This document shows positions 25,864-34,116 of a stretch of DNA of 64,000 bases, piece after piece. The position numbers were made by a program, and so were the translations under genes. A model generated the notes under the pieces. That model saw only the letters and a list, made by a program, of their open reading frames with translations. It was not told the origin of the DNA and did not search any database. This DNA comes from Gemmatimonadota bacterium (GTDB taxonomy: Bacteria > Latescibacterota > UBA2968 > UBA8231). The stretch lies in NCBI GenBank assembly GCA_009841115.1, contig VXML01000067.1:1-64000 (forward strand). Reading direction: 5' to 3'. Each line of letters begins with the position of its first letter. Position 1 is the first letter of the stretch.

Positions 25864-26248
25864 ATGAACGAAACCCAACTCATCGAATGGAAAGCGTCTT
25901 GGCGCGACGAATACTTGCAGTGGCTGTGCGGTTTTGCCAACTGATTTGTGGGTCGAGTTTCCGTTCTCAGCGGCGTATATAGAAACCGTTGCTGGAAGAA
26001 CTGGTCCAGAAACTACCCAGAAGACTACCCAGAAGACTACCCAGAAGACTACCCAAGAGCAGATACTCGATCTCCTGCGCGATGAGCCTACCGCGAGCAG
26101 GCAGACGATTTCCAAACGGTTGGAAGGCATTACCGAAAACGGCGTGAAATACCACTTGGCGAAGCTCAAGAGTGCCGGCAAAATTCGTCGTGTGGGACCT
26201 GATCGCGGTGGCCATTGGGAAGTCTTGGAGAACGGCGAGGGGGAGTGA
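25864..26248 (+). pseudogene. Internally deleted AlbA_2 (Schlafen-like) DNA-binding regulator
   Basis: The start (25864-25944) encodes MNETQLIEWKASWRDEYLQW then LCGFAN and a stop, exactly the opening of AlbA_2/AAA_4-type putative transcriptional regulators. After a frame change near 25940 the DNA encodes LWVEFPFSAAYIETVAG, a TTQK repeat and a winged-helix segment (QILDLLRDEPTASRQTISKR, then VKYHLAKLKSAGKIRRVGP), the usual C-terminal end of the same family. About 350 middle residues are missing. A large internal deletion out of frame explains this. It lies 13 bp after folA. Confidence 0.8.
26012..26059 (+). repeat. 12-bp tandem repeats encoding TTQK units
   Basis: Four consecutive 12-bp units of ACTACCCAGAAG, the last one degenerate (ACTACCCAAGAG). 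They encode TTQK TTQK TTQK TTQE in the C-terminal part of the deleted regulator. This is a short in-frame minisatellite, not a CRISPR. Confidence 0.9.
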
Positions 26249-26416
26249 CATGCACCCTTTGATAGAAAGCCATTGCGCCGAGGATGTGCATAAAGCCCGT
26301 CTTTGGGGTTTGATTGTAAGGACTGACGGTGTACATTCACCTTTTTAAATTTCTAGCCCCACAGCCGTGGCACCCATTAGTTGGGGAAACCTAAAAGACA
26401 GATGGTAGTATAACGC

Positions 26417-27601
26417 ATGTTCAAACAATTAACGATGGCGCCGGCCGACCCCATTATGGGGTTGAGCGCGGCGTTTAAGAGCAACGAGAATCCAAGCAAG
26501 ATCAACCTCAGCGTCGGCGTCTATCAGGATGCGAGCGGCCAGACGCCGGTTTTGGCGGCAGTGCAAACGGCGCAAGAGCGCGTGTTGGCCGCGGAAGAGA
26601 CCAAGAGCTATTTGAGCATTGAGGGCAGTTCGGAATACGGTGCTGCCGTGCGGGAGCTGATTTTGGGCGTTGGGCACGAGGCGGCTGAGCGCGCCGTCAC
26701 TGTGCAAAGCCCCGGCGGCACCGGAGCCTTGCGCCTAGCTGGCGATTTCCTCGCTCAGAACTTGGGCGGCCGGCCTATATGGATAAGCGAACCGACTTGG
26801 GCCAATCATCCCAAGATTTTTGCCTCGGCCGGCCTACAGGTCGAGACTTATCCCTATTTCGACTCTGGTGTCAACAACATCGACGCCAGTGCCTTACTCG
26901 CCGCACTCGGGCAAATCCCCTCCGGCCACGTGGTGCTGCTGCACGGCTGTTGCCACAACCCCACCGGCTGCGACCCCGCCCCGGACACTTGGCGGCAGAT
27001 TGCTGAGGTCGTCGTCGAGCGCGGTCTGTTGCCCTTGGTCGATTTTGCCTATCAGGGGTTTGGCGATGGGTTGGACGAGGATGCGACGGGCCTGCGGACG
27101 CTCTGTGACACGGGCTGTGAGTTGTTAGTGGCCAGTTCCTTTTCCAAAAACTTCGGCCTGTACAACGAGCGCGTCGGTGCTCTGACTTTGATCGGTGCGG
27201 ACGCCGATGCTGCGGAAAGGGCCTTGAGCCACCTGAAGATCGCCGCGCGTACCAGTTACTCCAATCCCCCAGCCCACGGCGCGGCCATGGTCCGCGAAAT
27301 CCTCGGCGACGCGGTGCTCCGCCGCCAATGGGAAGGCGAATTGGCGCAGATGCGCGAGCGGATCAATCGCGTGCGCCACCGGCTCGTTGCGCGGCTCAGC
27401 GAGCAGGGTGTGGAGCGCGATTTTTCGTTTATCGAGCGGCAGCGGGGGATGTTCTCTTTTTCGGGCTTGAACGCCGAGCAGGTCGAGGTGCTGCGGGAGC
27501 AGTACGCAATCTACATCGTCGCGGGAGGGCGCATCAACGTCGCTGGCCTGACCGAGGATAACCTCGATTACTTCTGCTCGTCAGTGGCTGCGGTTCTGTA
27601 G
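26417..27601 (+). CDS. Aromatic/aspartate aminotransferase (class I)
   Basis: 394 residues, the usual size of AspC/TyrB-type enzymes. HNPTG (180-184) is the cofactor-binding loop, D209 in LVDFAYQGF pairs with the pyridine N, and K244 in SSFSKNFGLYNERVG is the PLP lysine. C-terminal Arg for the substrate carboxylate is likely in GGRINVAGL. It transfers amino groups between aspartate or aromatic amino acids and 2-oxoglutarate. It stands alone, with a 168-bp leader after the broken regulator and a convergent lipoprotein gene 8 bp downstream. Confidence 0.92.
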   Translation: MFKQLTMAPADPIMGLSAAFKSNENPSKINLSVGVYQDASGQTPVLAAVQTAQERVLAAEETKSYLSIEGSSEYGAAVRELILGVGHEAAERAVTVQSPGGTGALRLAGDFLAQNLGGRPIWISEPTWANHPKIFASAGLQVETYPYFDSGVNNIDASALLAALGQIPSGHVVLLHGCCHNPTGCDPAPDTWRQIAEVVVERGLLPLVDFAYQGFGDGLDEDATGLRTLCDTGCELLVASSFSKNFGLYNERVGALTLIGADADAAERALSHLKIAARTSYSNPPAHGAAMVREILGDAVLRRQWEGELAQMRERINRVRHRLVARLSEQGVERDFSFIERQRGMFSFSGLNAEQVEVLREQYAIYIVAGGRINVAGLTEDNLDYFCSSVAAVL

Positions 27602-27609
27602 GGCGACCG

Positions 27610-28674
27610 TTACGGGATGGAAAAACTTAGGGCGCGCACCAGTACGGGAGTGCCGGTGAGGATTTCCGCTTGGCTCGACAGGGTGTTGCCGTCGTCGTAC
27701 ACAATGGTCTCTGGCTGGCCGAAGGAAATGTCTTCGTCGCCGCGCAAAACTTCGAGGGGTTCGGGGTGCTGGAGAAATTCGATCAGGGCCTTATCGAGTT
27801 GTTCTAGCCCGGCGAAGCGGTTGATCTGGCCATCGCGGACGAGCGTGGCGAATTGTTCGTAGAACGGCCCGGCATTTTCGGCCAATAGCTGCGGGCCGGC
27901 GAGGAAGTACAGGGTATAGACTTGATCGAGCTCGTTGAAGGTGATCCAATCGTTCTCGCCGGGGGCGTATTGGACGATTTCCGAATAGACGAATTGTTCG
28001 TCAAACAAGGTCTCGCGCGCACCGGCAGAACTGCACAGAAAGGCGTGGACTTCGGCGTCGCGGCTTAGCTTAAAGCGCAGTTGTAGTTGGTCGCCTTGCT
28101 GCAACTGTGCGCCCTCCGCTAGTCCTACTACTTGGGCGACGCCTCCTTCTTCGCGTTTGGCAATCAGGTGCAGTTCCACTTCAATTGGTCCATTGATCGC
28201 ACTGGTTCCAAGCTGGCGCGAGGCAAGCTCTTGGCGCACGTCTCGCGCCAAGATACGCGCGGTGCGAGACGCCACGAGCTTGCCGCTGGCTCGCTCGACT
28301 AAAAACATCCGCATATACATCCACGGGGCGTCTGCTTCGAGCCGCCCGCCTAACGCAAGCGCGGCGCTCCCCCCTTGCTTTAAGCCCACTAATTCCTCTC
28401 CGCGCCAACGCTTCCCGGTCGTATCGACCAGCCCCACCGCGACCTCGGTCCTCATCAGCGCAGACAGCACATAGTCGTCGAGCACCTTGGTCTCCTCGGT
28501 CTGCACGCCAGCGGGGTCGCGCAAGCCCAGCCAGTCAACCTCGCCCTCTTGGACCTCGACGATTTCCACGAGATCTTGGGCCGCACGCGCTAGTTGACGC
28601 CTTTGGTCCGGCCCGCCGATAAAGGGCACGCAGCCGCCAAGCGAGAGTGCGAGTGCAATCACCAGCCCAACCAT
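27610..28674 (-). CDS. Lipoprotein with DUF4384-like C-terminal region
   Basis: 354 residues. The signal sequence ends at lipobox LGGC (C15). The first ~170 residues resemble CsgG/FlgO-type lipoproteins that report envelope assembly (VLDDYVLSALMRTEVAVGLVDT, then RMFLVERASGKLVAS). The second half has a DUF4384-like pattern (LQQGDQLQLRFKLSRDAEVHAFLCSS). Probably an outer-membrane- or periplasm-facing lipoprotein; function unknown. It follows the glycosyltransferase gene by 1 bp on the same strand, so the two are coexpressed. Confidence 0.7.
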   Translation of the reverse strand: MVGLVIALALSLGGCVPFIGGPDQRRQLARAAQDLVEIVEVQEGEVDWLGLRDPAGVQTEETKVLDDYVLSALMRTEVAVGLVDTTGKRWRGEELVGLKQGGSAALALGGRLEADAPWMYMRMFLVERASGKLVASRTARILARDVRQELASRQLGTSAINGPIEVELHLIAKREEGGVAQVVGLAEGAQLQQGDQLQLRFKLSRDAEVHAFLCSSAGARETLFDEQFVYSEIVQYAPGENDWITFNELDQVYTLYFLAGPQLLAENAGPFYEQFATLVRDGQINRFAGLEQLDKALIEFLQHPEPLEVLRGDEDISFGQPETIVYDDGNTLSSQAEILTGTPVLVRALSFSIP

Positions 28675-28675
28675 G

Positions 28676-30382
28676 TCACTGCTCCAGCCGCCGCAAAACG
28701 GGCAACAACATATCCTCGGCCACGCGCTCCCAACTCATCTTTTGGGCCGCGGCGTAGCCTTCGGCAAGCAGTTTTTTGCGGCCAGTCGCGCCCGCGGATA
28801 ACTGGCTGGCCAAGGCGCTGGCTACCACCTGACTTTGCAAGGCTTCGGCCTGCGTGCGTTCGCGCATTCCAATCGGCTGGTCGGCGCGGTCGGTCTCGGC
28901 GAGTTGGGTATAAGCTCCCTCGATAAAGCCGGCCAACTCCGCCTCGTTAGCTGCCTGACGCACAAAGCCGCGGCAGCCGCACACATCGCTGACCACGCTG
29001 ATGGTGCCAGCGCTCAAGCACTCGACTTGGGAGATACCGAAAGGCTCGTAAATCGACTGCCCGAACTCCGCGTCGCTGCCTCGGCGCAAATCGGCGAATT
29101 CTGCGTCTGCCGGTAGGAACGCGCAGCTTTGCTGATCCCACCCGAATTGATTGACGAAAAGCGCTTTGACGGCGCGCGTGCGCGCATTAAAGGCGCGGAC
29201 TAAAAGGTCGAATTTTAGCTCGCCACTGCTGAGGTCGCCCCCCCCTTCGCGGTGGACTAGCGGCCAACCGTACGCGGCCATGCGCTGGACATCCTCGGGA
29301 TCGCGGCGGCCGGTCTCGGTCGCCAACGCGATAAAAAGCGCCCGTTGGCCGCGCTCCCATAGGTGGTGATCGAGGTGTTCGAGTACCAGCAAATCGCGCC
29401 ACAAGCCCTTGCTCTCGACTAGGCGGGCGACGTGAGTGAAGATCAGATCTGGGGTCCAACCTAAGAGCGCGGAGCCGCTGGCTTGGACTTTTTTTCGCGC
29501 TGCCTCGCGTTCGGTCGCGGACAACTTGGCGGCTGGCACTCCGTTATATACGAGATCAATGGGACGAGCGGCGAATTCCGGCCCGAGAAAGCGCAACTCC
29601 TCCTCCACCCAATCGCCGACGGCGAGGACCGCGTCGAGACGATGGGCTTGGCTGACGAGGGCGTGTTTGAAATAGCCGTCTTGCGGGCCGAATAGATCGT
29701 CGATGTACTGGCCGTTTGCGCGCGCTTGGCGCAGCGCATTGTAAAAGGCAATGTCGCGTCCGGGTCGCTCCTCCACTAAGGGCCGCACGGTGGCTACTTC
29801 GTGCGCGTAGAACAGGGTCTTGCACGCTGCATCGCTCATCAGGGCCTTGAAGGCGGTACCTAGCCCCATGAATTCATGCGCCAATAGCAAAAAGGGCGCG
29901 TCTCCGACTAAGGAGCGCACGGCCGCGAAACCCGGCTCGGCCAAACGCATGTATTGCTCGTATTCCCAGTGCTGTTCGTAGCGGTGCGATTCGAGGCCAA
30001 ACTGGAGGAATAGGTCGCGTTTGAATTCGTTCAGCCGCCGAGGCGGGCGGCTCACATCCACCAACAGAACTTCTGGCGAGGCTCGGCGTCCGCCTTGGGT
30101 CAGCAAGCGCCGACCATAGACCAAGCGCACGCCAAACTCCCGCTCGACCGCGCTGAGTTGATCGACGACGTCAGCGGCGCGGATGCTGCGGCTGGCGTCG
30201 TAGAGGATCTCGCCGTCTGGGCCGAGCGGTTGAGCATTGGCTGGATCGGTTAAGGGGCCGAGCAGGATGGTGCGCTGGCAATGGGCTTGGTAGCTGCGGG
30301 CGGTGATCAGGCCGCGCAGGACCGTGCCGATGCCACCGGCTTGCTGCACGGCTTCGTGCGTGACGTGGACGAGCGTGGCCAT
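28676..30382 (-). CDS. GT-B glycosyltransferase, glycogen-synthase-like
   Basis: About 568 residues from MATLVHVTHEAVQQ. The start HVTHEAVQQAGGIGTVLRGL resembles the KxGGL-type ADP-glucose loop of GT5/GT4 enzymes. A second Rossmann half contains IFTHVARLVESKGLWRDLLVLEHL and, near the end, QSIYEPFGISQVECLSAGTISVVSDVCG, the EPFG-x-x-x-x-E nucleotide-sugar motif. It is longer than typical GT4 enzymes. The donor and acceptor are unknown. A start four codons earlier is possible; no strong ribosome binding site decides. Confidence 0.8.
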   Translation of the reverse strand: MATLVHVTHEAVQQAGGIGTVLRGLITARSYQAHCQRTILLGPLTDPANAQPLGPDGEILYDASRSIRAADVVDQLSAVEREFGVRLVYGRRLLTQGGRRASPEVLLVDVSRPPRRLNEFKRDLFLQFGLESHRYEQHWEYEQYMRLAEPGFAAVRSLVGDAPFLLLAHEFMGLGTAFKALMSDAACKTLFYAHEVATVRPLVEERPGRDIAFYNALRQARANGQYIDDLFGPQDGYFKHALVSQAHRLDAVLAVGDWVEEELRFLGPEFAARPIDLVYNGVPAAKLSATEREAARKKVQASGSALLGWTPDLIFTHVARLVESKGLWRDLLVLEHLDHHLWERGQRALFIALATETGRRDPEDVQRMAAYGWPLVHREGGGDLSSGELKFDLLVRAFNARTRAVKALFVNQFGWDQQSCAFLPADAEFADLRRGSDAEFGQSIYEPFGISQVECLSAGTISVVSDVCGCRGFVRQAANEAELAGFIEGAYTQLAETDRADQPIGMRERTQAEALQSQVVASALASQLSAGATGRKKLLAEGYAAAQKMSWERVAEDMLLPVLRRLEQ

Positions 30383-30492
30383 ACTAAAAAACATAGATCG
30401 CCGGGCATTTTCTGTCTAATGTCAGCGGTGCGATCAGACTTTGCGTACATTTGCCATGCAGTGCAAACCAGCAACTTCTTTCGGGAAACAAA

Positions 30493-31362
30493 ATGGCCAC
30501 AAACCGCTCCGCTCCATTGCCCCCCACCGCTTATGACCAACTCATCGACCTAGCCTTGCGGGAAGACCTCGGCTCCGTAGATGTAGAAGCCGATCTGACC
30601 GCTGCTTGGACTGTGGCGAGCGATGCCGAGGCTCGCGCTCGCATTGTCGCCCGCCAAGCTGGCGTCGTCGCTGGCATTGAGGTCGCCCGTGCGGTTTTCG
30701 CCCGTCTCGACCAGAGCATTTCTGTGTGTGCTGAGGTGGCTGACGGGGACGAGGTCGCAGAAGGCCAGACTCTCGTCCGCTTGCGGGGTCGCGCTCGTTC
30801 TCTCTTGGCCGGGGAACGCACCGCGCTCAATTTTCTGCAACAGCTTTCGGGCGTGGCCACTCTGACCCGGCGCTATGTGGAGGCTCTAAGCGGCACGGCT
30901 ACGCGCATTACCGACACTCGCAAAACCACGCCGGGTTGGCGGCACTTACAGAAGTGGGCTGTGCGCTTGGGCGGCGGCGTCAATCACCGCATGGGGCTGT
31001 ACGACGCCGTGCTGATTAAGGAAAACCACGCTGCGGCCGCGGGCGGCGTTCGCGCTGCCATCCGCGAGGCACGGGGCCAAACAGCGCCGATTTACGTGGA
31101 AGCCGAAAATCTCGCGGAGGTTGAGGAGGCCCTAGTGGGTGGCCCGGACCGCATTCTGCTCGACAATATGGACGCGCCGACTCTGCACAAGGCCGTAGCA
31201 CTCATTCGCGCTGACAATCCCGCCGTTGAGATTGAGGCCACCGGCGGTTATACCTTGGCGACCGTGCGCGAGGCCGCTGCCGCTGGTGTGGACTTTGTTT
31301 CGATTGGTGCTCTGACGCATTCGGCACCGGCGTTGGACTTGAGTATGCTTTTTGAGGGATAG
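30493..31362 (+). CDS. nadC: Nicotinate-nucleotide pyrophosphorylase (carboxylating)
   Basis: 289 residues from ATG 30493, preferred over an ATG 42 bp earlier. Quinolinate phosphoribosyltransferase motifs are clear: TRITDTRKTTPGWR binds PRPP and quinolinate, KWAVRLGGGVNHRMGLYDAVLIKENH is the central active-site block, and VEAENLAEVEEAL, RILLDNM and IEATGGYTL complete the barrel. It converts quinolinate and PRPP to nicotinate mononucleotide, CO2 and PPi in NAD synthesis. Monocistronic here; nadA and nadB are not in the window. Confidence 0.95.
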   Translation: MATNRSAPLPPTAYDQLIDLALREDLGSVDVEADLTAAWTVASDAEARARIVARQAGVVAGIEVARAVFARLDQSISVCAEVADGDEVAEGQTLVRLRGRARSLLAGERTALNFLQQLSGVATLTRRYVEALSGTATRITDTRKTTPGWRHLQKWAVRLGGGVNHRMGLYDAVLIKENHAAAAGGVRAAIREARGQTAPIYVEAENLAEVEEALVGGPDRILLDNMDAPTLHKAVALIRADNPAVEIEATGGYTLATVREAAAAGVDFVSIGALTHSAPALDLSMLFEG

Positions 31363-31377
31363 AAGCGGTCGGGTAAT

Positions 31378-31854
31378 CTAACCGTCCCGCCACTTGCAGT
31401 AGGGGTTGCGCACGAGGTTGGCGTTGTAATAGCGCGGATCGTCCGATACTTCGACGCCGATCCAAGGAGGTTTCTTCACGACTTCTTCCTGGCTGTTCAG
31501 TTCGACTTCGGCGAGCACCAGACCCTCGTTTTCGCCAGAAAATACGTCGATGGTCCAGACCTTGCCCGCCCAAGGCAAGGTATAGCGCGTCTTTTCAATG
31601 TGTGGCCGCTGACACAGAGTTGCTAGGATGCTCTCGGCGTCTTGGCGCGGGATTTCGTATTCGTACTCGCGGCGGGCGATGCCGCTAGTTGCCCCCTTGA
31701 GCGTGAGTACCGCCCGCTCGCCCTCAATGCGCACGCGCACTACGCCGCCGTCTTGGATGGGAATGTAGCCCTGCCGGAAGGCGACGCCCGCTAGCTGGTC
31801 GAGGCAGGAGAGATCGGCTACGAGGTACTTGCGCTCGATTTCCCAGGACGTCAC
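31378..31854 (-). CDS. CYTH domain protein (triphosphate tunnel metalloenzyme)
   Basis: 158 residues with the hallmark N-terminal EIERKYLV motif and alternating charged strands (VVRVRIEGERAVLTLKG, REYEYEIP, VLAEVELNS) that line the tunnel in CYTH proteins. The short bacterial form usually acts as an inorganic triphosphatase. It overlaps the upstream L7Ae-like gene by 4 bp, forming a three-gene unit with the oxidoreductase. Confidence 0.88.
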   Translation of the reverse strand: MTSWEIERKYLVADLSCLDQLAGVAFRQGYIPIQDGGVVRVRIEGERAVLTLKGATSGIARREYEYEIPRQDAESILATLCQRPHIEKTRYTLPWAGKVWTIDVFSGENEGLVLAEVELNSQEEVVKKPPWIGVEVSDDPRYYNANLVRNPYCKWRDG

Positions 31855-32180
31855 GATTCTTGCTCCTCTATGTGCTTGGCCAACCCACGGGCTAAGTCGC
31901 CGCGCAAGACGCCGATCACGTGGGCATCCTCGCGGCCAAAGCCCTGCGTCAGCACTTCCATTGCCTGTACTTGAAAGACGCGCGTACCTCCGCGCTCCAA
32001 GCGAGCCAGTTCGCGCAACGTTCGCTGTGCTAGCTCGCTGCTGGCAAATACAAGAGCCAGCCCCTTGGCGCGGCGCACGGCCGACAGGCCGACGACCGTG
32101 GCCCCAGAGCGGCAGCCGATCCCCAAGAGCGCGGACAGTTGCGCCGATGGGTTGAGGCGGGGCAGGTCTTGCTCAGACAA
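31851..32180 (-). CDS. Ribosomal L7Ae/YlxQ-like RNA-binding protein
   Basis: 109 residues. LSALLGIGCRSGATVVGLSAVRRA and the later GREDAHVIGVLRGDLARGL follow the YlxQ/L7Ae pattern (LLGLA-R-G...G...V and LG...VG). L7Ae-type proteins bind kink-turn RNA. It overlaps the Gfo/Idh stop by 8 bp and the CYTH start by 4 bp. Its usual neighbours in other bacteria (nusA, infB) are absent. Confidence 0.6.
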   Translation of the reverse strand: MSEQDLPRLNPSAQLSALLGIGCRSGATVVGLSAVRRAKGLALVFASSELAQRTLRELARLERGGTRVFQVQAMEVLTQGFGREDAHVIGVLRGDLARGLAKHIEEQES

Positions 32181-33192
32181 AGGCTGGCTTGATGGGCACC
32201 GACCCGCGCGCTGCCGAAATGTTGGCTGCTTCGAGCACGCCGATTACCCGGCCCGCGGATTCAGGGGTAATGACGAGGTCGGCGCGACCCCGCAAATGGG
32301 CGAAAATGTTTTCGTAGTACGCGTCCCAATTGGACTCGGCGAAGGGCACCTCAGTGCTCATCTGGCGGCCGTTGATCAGCGTCTTGACGAGGTACTTGCC
32401 GCCCGCATCCTCGATCGCGCCCTGCGTGCCCAGCACCCGCCAGCGCGGCCGCGGACTCATAGACAGGTTGGACATGGTCAGGGTGACGGTGCAGCCGCTG
32501 TGGAAGCGCAGCGTGTATTCGGAGTGATCCTCGTTGTCGTATTTTTTCCACGCGGAATTTTTGACTTGATAGCCGCTGACCGAGATGATTTTTTCCGGGA
32601 CGATATTCAAAATCCAATCCGTAAAATGCGCCCCCCAGTCGTAGATGGCCCCGCCGGAGATTTTGCGATTGGAGCGCCACCAAGTCCCCTGCTCCCCGTA
32701 GCCGTAAAATCCGGCCTCGATGCGGAAGACGCGGCCGATGATTTGCTCTTTGAGAATTAGATCGCGCAGCACCACAAAGTCGCCGTCCCAGCGCCGGTTG
32801 TGAAACGTCGAGATCAGGACCTTGTTCTTTTTAGCTGCCGCCTGCATGCGCTTGACTTCGGCGCTGGTGATGGCGAGGGGCTTTTCGCAGACTACGTGGA
32901 CCCCGGCATTGAGGCACTGCACCGCTAGCTTGGCGTGCGTGTTGTGCGGGGTGATGATCGTCACCAAGTCCAAGTTTGCGTTGCGCAGCATGGTGCCGAC
33001 GCGGCCGTAGGTTTTGATGCCGGGAAAGTCCTCTTCGGCTACTTGACGCCGCTCGGCATCCAGCTCGCAAACCGCGGCCACTTCTACGCCCTCGTTTTTG
33101 GCCATAGAGGTCAAGTGCAACTGACCCATGTTGAACGCGCCGCCGTAGCCTATGACACCGACGCGGAAGTGCTCTTGTTTTTTTGCTGCCAC
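32173..33192 (-). CDS. Gfo/Idh/MocA family oxidoreductase
   Basis: 339 residues from a GTG at 33192 preceded by AGAGGAG at good spacing. The open frame to 33438 crosses a terminator and is rejected. The Rossmann start is FRVGVIGYGGAFNMGQLHL, EKP is at ~103-105 (VCEKPLAI), and GGAIYDWGAHFTDWIL is the substrate-domain segment. Likely an NAD(P)-dependent sugar dehydrogenase. It heads a unit with the L7Ae-like and CYTH genes. A folded leader (33244-33335) and a terminator lie just upstream. Confidence 0.9.
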   Translation of the reverse strand: MAAKKQEHFRVGVIGYGGAFNMGQLHLTSMAKNEGVEVAAVCELDAERRQVAEEDFPGIKTYGRVGTMLRNANLDLVTIITPHNTHAKLAVQCLNAGVHVVCEKPLAITSAEVKRMQAAAKKNKVLISTFHNRRWDGDFVVLRDLILKEQIIGRVFRIEAGFYGYGEQGTWWRSNRKISGGAIYDWGAHFTDWILNIVPEKIISVSGYQVKNSAWKKYDNEDHSEYTLRFHSGCTVTLTMSNLSMSPRPRWRVLGTQGAIEDAGGKYLVKTLINGRQMSTEVPFAESNWDAYYENIFAHLRGRADLVITPESAGRVIGVLEAANISAARGSVPIKPAFV

Positions 33193-33243
33193 CGTGTGCT
33201 CCTCTGTTAAGGGTTTGAGGCCGCGAATCTGCAAAATGCCGCT

Positions 33244-33335
33244 GTGTGCGTCAATGTGGCCAGTTTGTCCGCGACCTAGGCCGAATCTGTAGCCGCTGGC
33301 CAGATTCAGAAGCCCTCGCCTTCCAGAGCGCACAC
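33244..33335 (-). other. Structured untranslated region upstream of the oxidoreductase
   Basis: GTGTGCG and CGCACAC form outer inverted arms 92 nt apart. Inside, GAATCTG and CAGATTC form a perfect 7-bp hairpin with an 11-nt loop, and a third CAGATTC lies at ~33226-33232. The region lies between a terminator and the GTG start at 33192. It is tRNA-sized but has no T-loop, so it is not a tRNA. Leader RNA or small RNA are the open options. Confidence 0.4.
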
Positions 33336-33365
33336 AAAAAGCCCCAATACCGAAGTACCGGGGCT
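33336..33365 (-). terminator. Rho-independent terminator with UUCG tetraloop
   Basis: On the minus strand AGCCCCGGTAC, loop TTCG, GTATTGGGGCT, then TTTT. This 11-bp stem (two G-U pairs) capped by the extra-stable UUCG loop ends transcription of the toxin/immunity-like pair at 33413-33999 and separates it from the oxidoreductase unit. Confidence 0.9.
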
Positions 33366-33412
33366 GCGGCCGCTTGCTCGACGACCACTGGCCGAAGTCC
33401 GCGCTCTTTATC

Positions 33413-33748
33413 TCAAGCAGTTCCCGATGAAGCAGCAAGTTGATGATTCACAACCTGCCAGAACGCGACAATCGCTTTTTTTTCTCCGTCAAAAAAATCC
33501 TCAAAAAAACCAACTGCATTTAACGGCAATGGATAGGCATAACGCTCACCGTCTTCGCCAATCTCTGTGATCCAATCGTCAGGTTCTGTGGAATCGACCA
33601 CCTCAAACAACGAACCATCATAGAGAAAGGGCCTGCCCGCGTCGTTCAAGATTCTCAAGCCATCGGCTTCTATCCCAATTACAACATAATGTTGATTGGG
33701 CGTGAGATCGGGATATGCGATATTCTGTTGTCTAAATTGGACAATCAT
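33413..33748 (-). CDS. Putative immunity protein of a toxin/immunity-like pair
   Basis: 111 residues, acidic. Segments NQHYVVIGIEADGLRILNDAGRP, LYDGSLFEVVD, DDWITEIGEDGERYAYPLPL and GFFEDFFDGE match a pattern I associate with small proteins encoded beside polymorphic-toxin tips. The assignment is tentative. Its start overlaps the stop of the upstream gene by 4 bp, a common toxin-then-immunity arrangement. GC is lower than in flanking housekeeping genes. A strong terminator follows. Confidence 0.5.
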   Translation of the reverse strand: MIVQFRQQNIAYPDLTPNQHYVVIGIEADGLRILNDAGRPFLYDGSLFEVVDSTEPDDWITEIGEDGERYAYPLPLNAVGFFEDFFDGEKKAIVAFWQVVNHQLAASSGTA

Positions 33749-33999
33749 GGCGGACTAACTCGTTTTTGCTTCAGCTCAATGCGACCGATATCGGGATGTT
33801 CATACCAGTGAATTTCGTATTGATGTCCGGCAATTTCAAAACGGGGACTGCTCTTTTTGACCCATCGCGATGCGCGACCACCATAAGTATGAACTAAACG
33901 TTGAACATCGCGGATGCGATTGCCTTTAGCGATCACTCGAGATTGTGCAATCTGTTTTGACGTCAGTTCAAGAATCTCACAGATCCTTTCTTTTTGCAC
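33745..33999 (-). CDS. Putative small toxin domain (polymorphic-toxin tip-like)
   Basis: 84 residues from a GTG start (MQKERICEILELTSKQ). The core RIRDVQRLVHTYGGRASRWV followed by KKSSPRFEIAGHQYEIHWYE resembles the C-terminal domains of secreted polymorphic toxins, where this segment follows a long delivery protein. Here it stands alone with no delivery part, so it may be an orphan tip or a free-standing toxin. It is basic, and the downstream partner is acidic. Activity unknown. Confidence 0.45.
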   Translation of the reverse strand: MQKERICEILELTSKQIAQSRVIAKGNRIRDVQRLVHTYGGRASRWVKKSSPRFEIAGHQYEIHWYEHPDIGRIELKQKRVSPP

Positions 34000-34116
34000 G
34001 AGCGAGTACTACATAGCCGAATTTTTAGATATTGTCAAGTTTGTCCGCGTCCTAGTCTTTTACTATGTTGGACGCAACAAAATCGTCCTCTCCACAATTA
34101 AAATCCCATACGACAG

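Noticed and set aside
26012-26059. Short regular repeats considered as CRISPR
   Set aside because: Units are 12 bp, contiguous without spacers and in frame, encoding TTQK.
33244-33335. tRNA or tmRNA-like element suggested by 7-bp closing arms
   Set aside because: No T-loop TTCRA, no anticodon stem in the right place and no CCA context on either strand.
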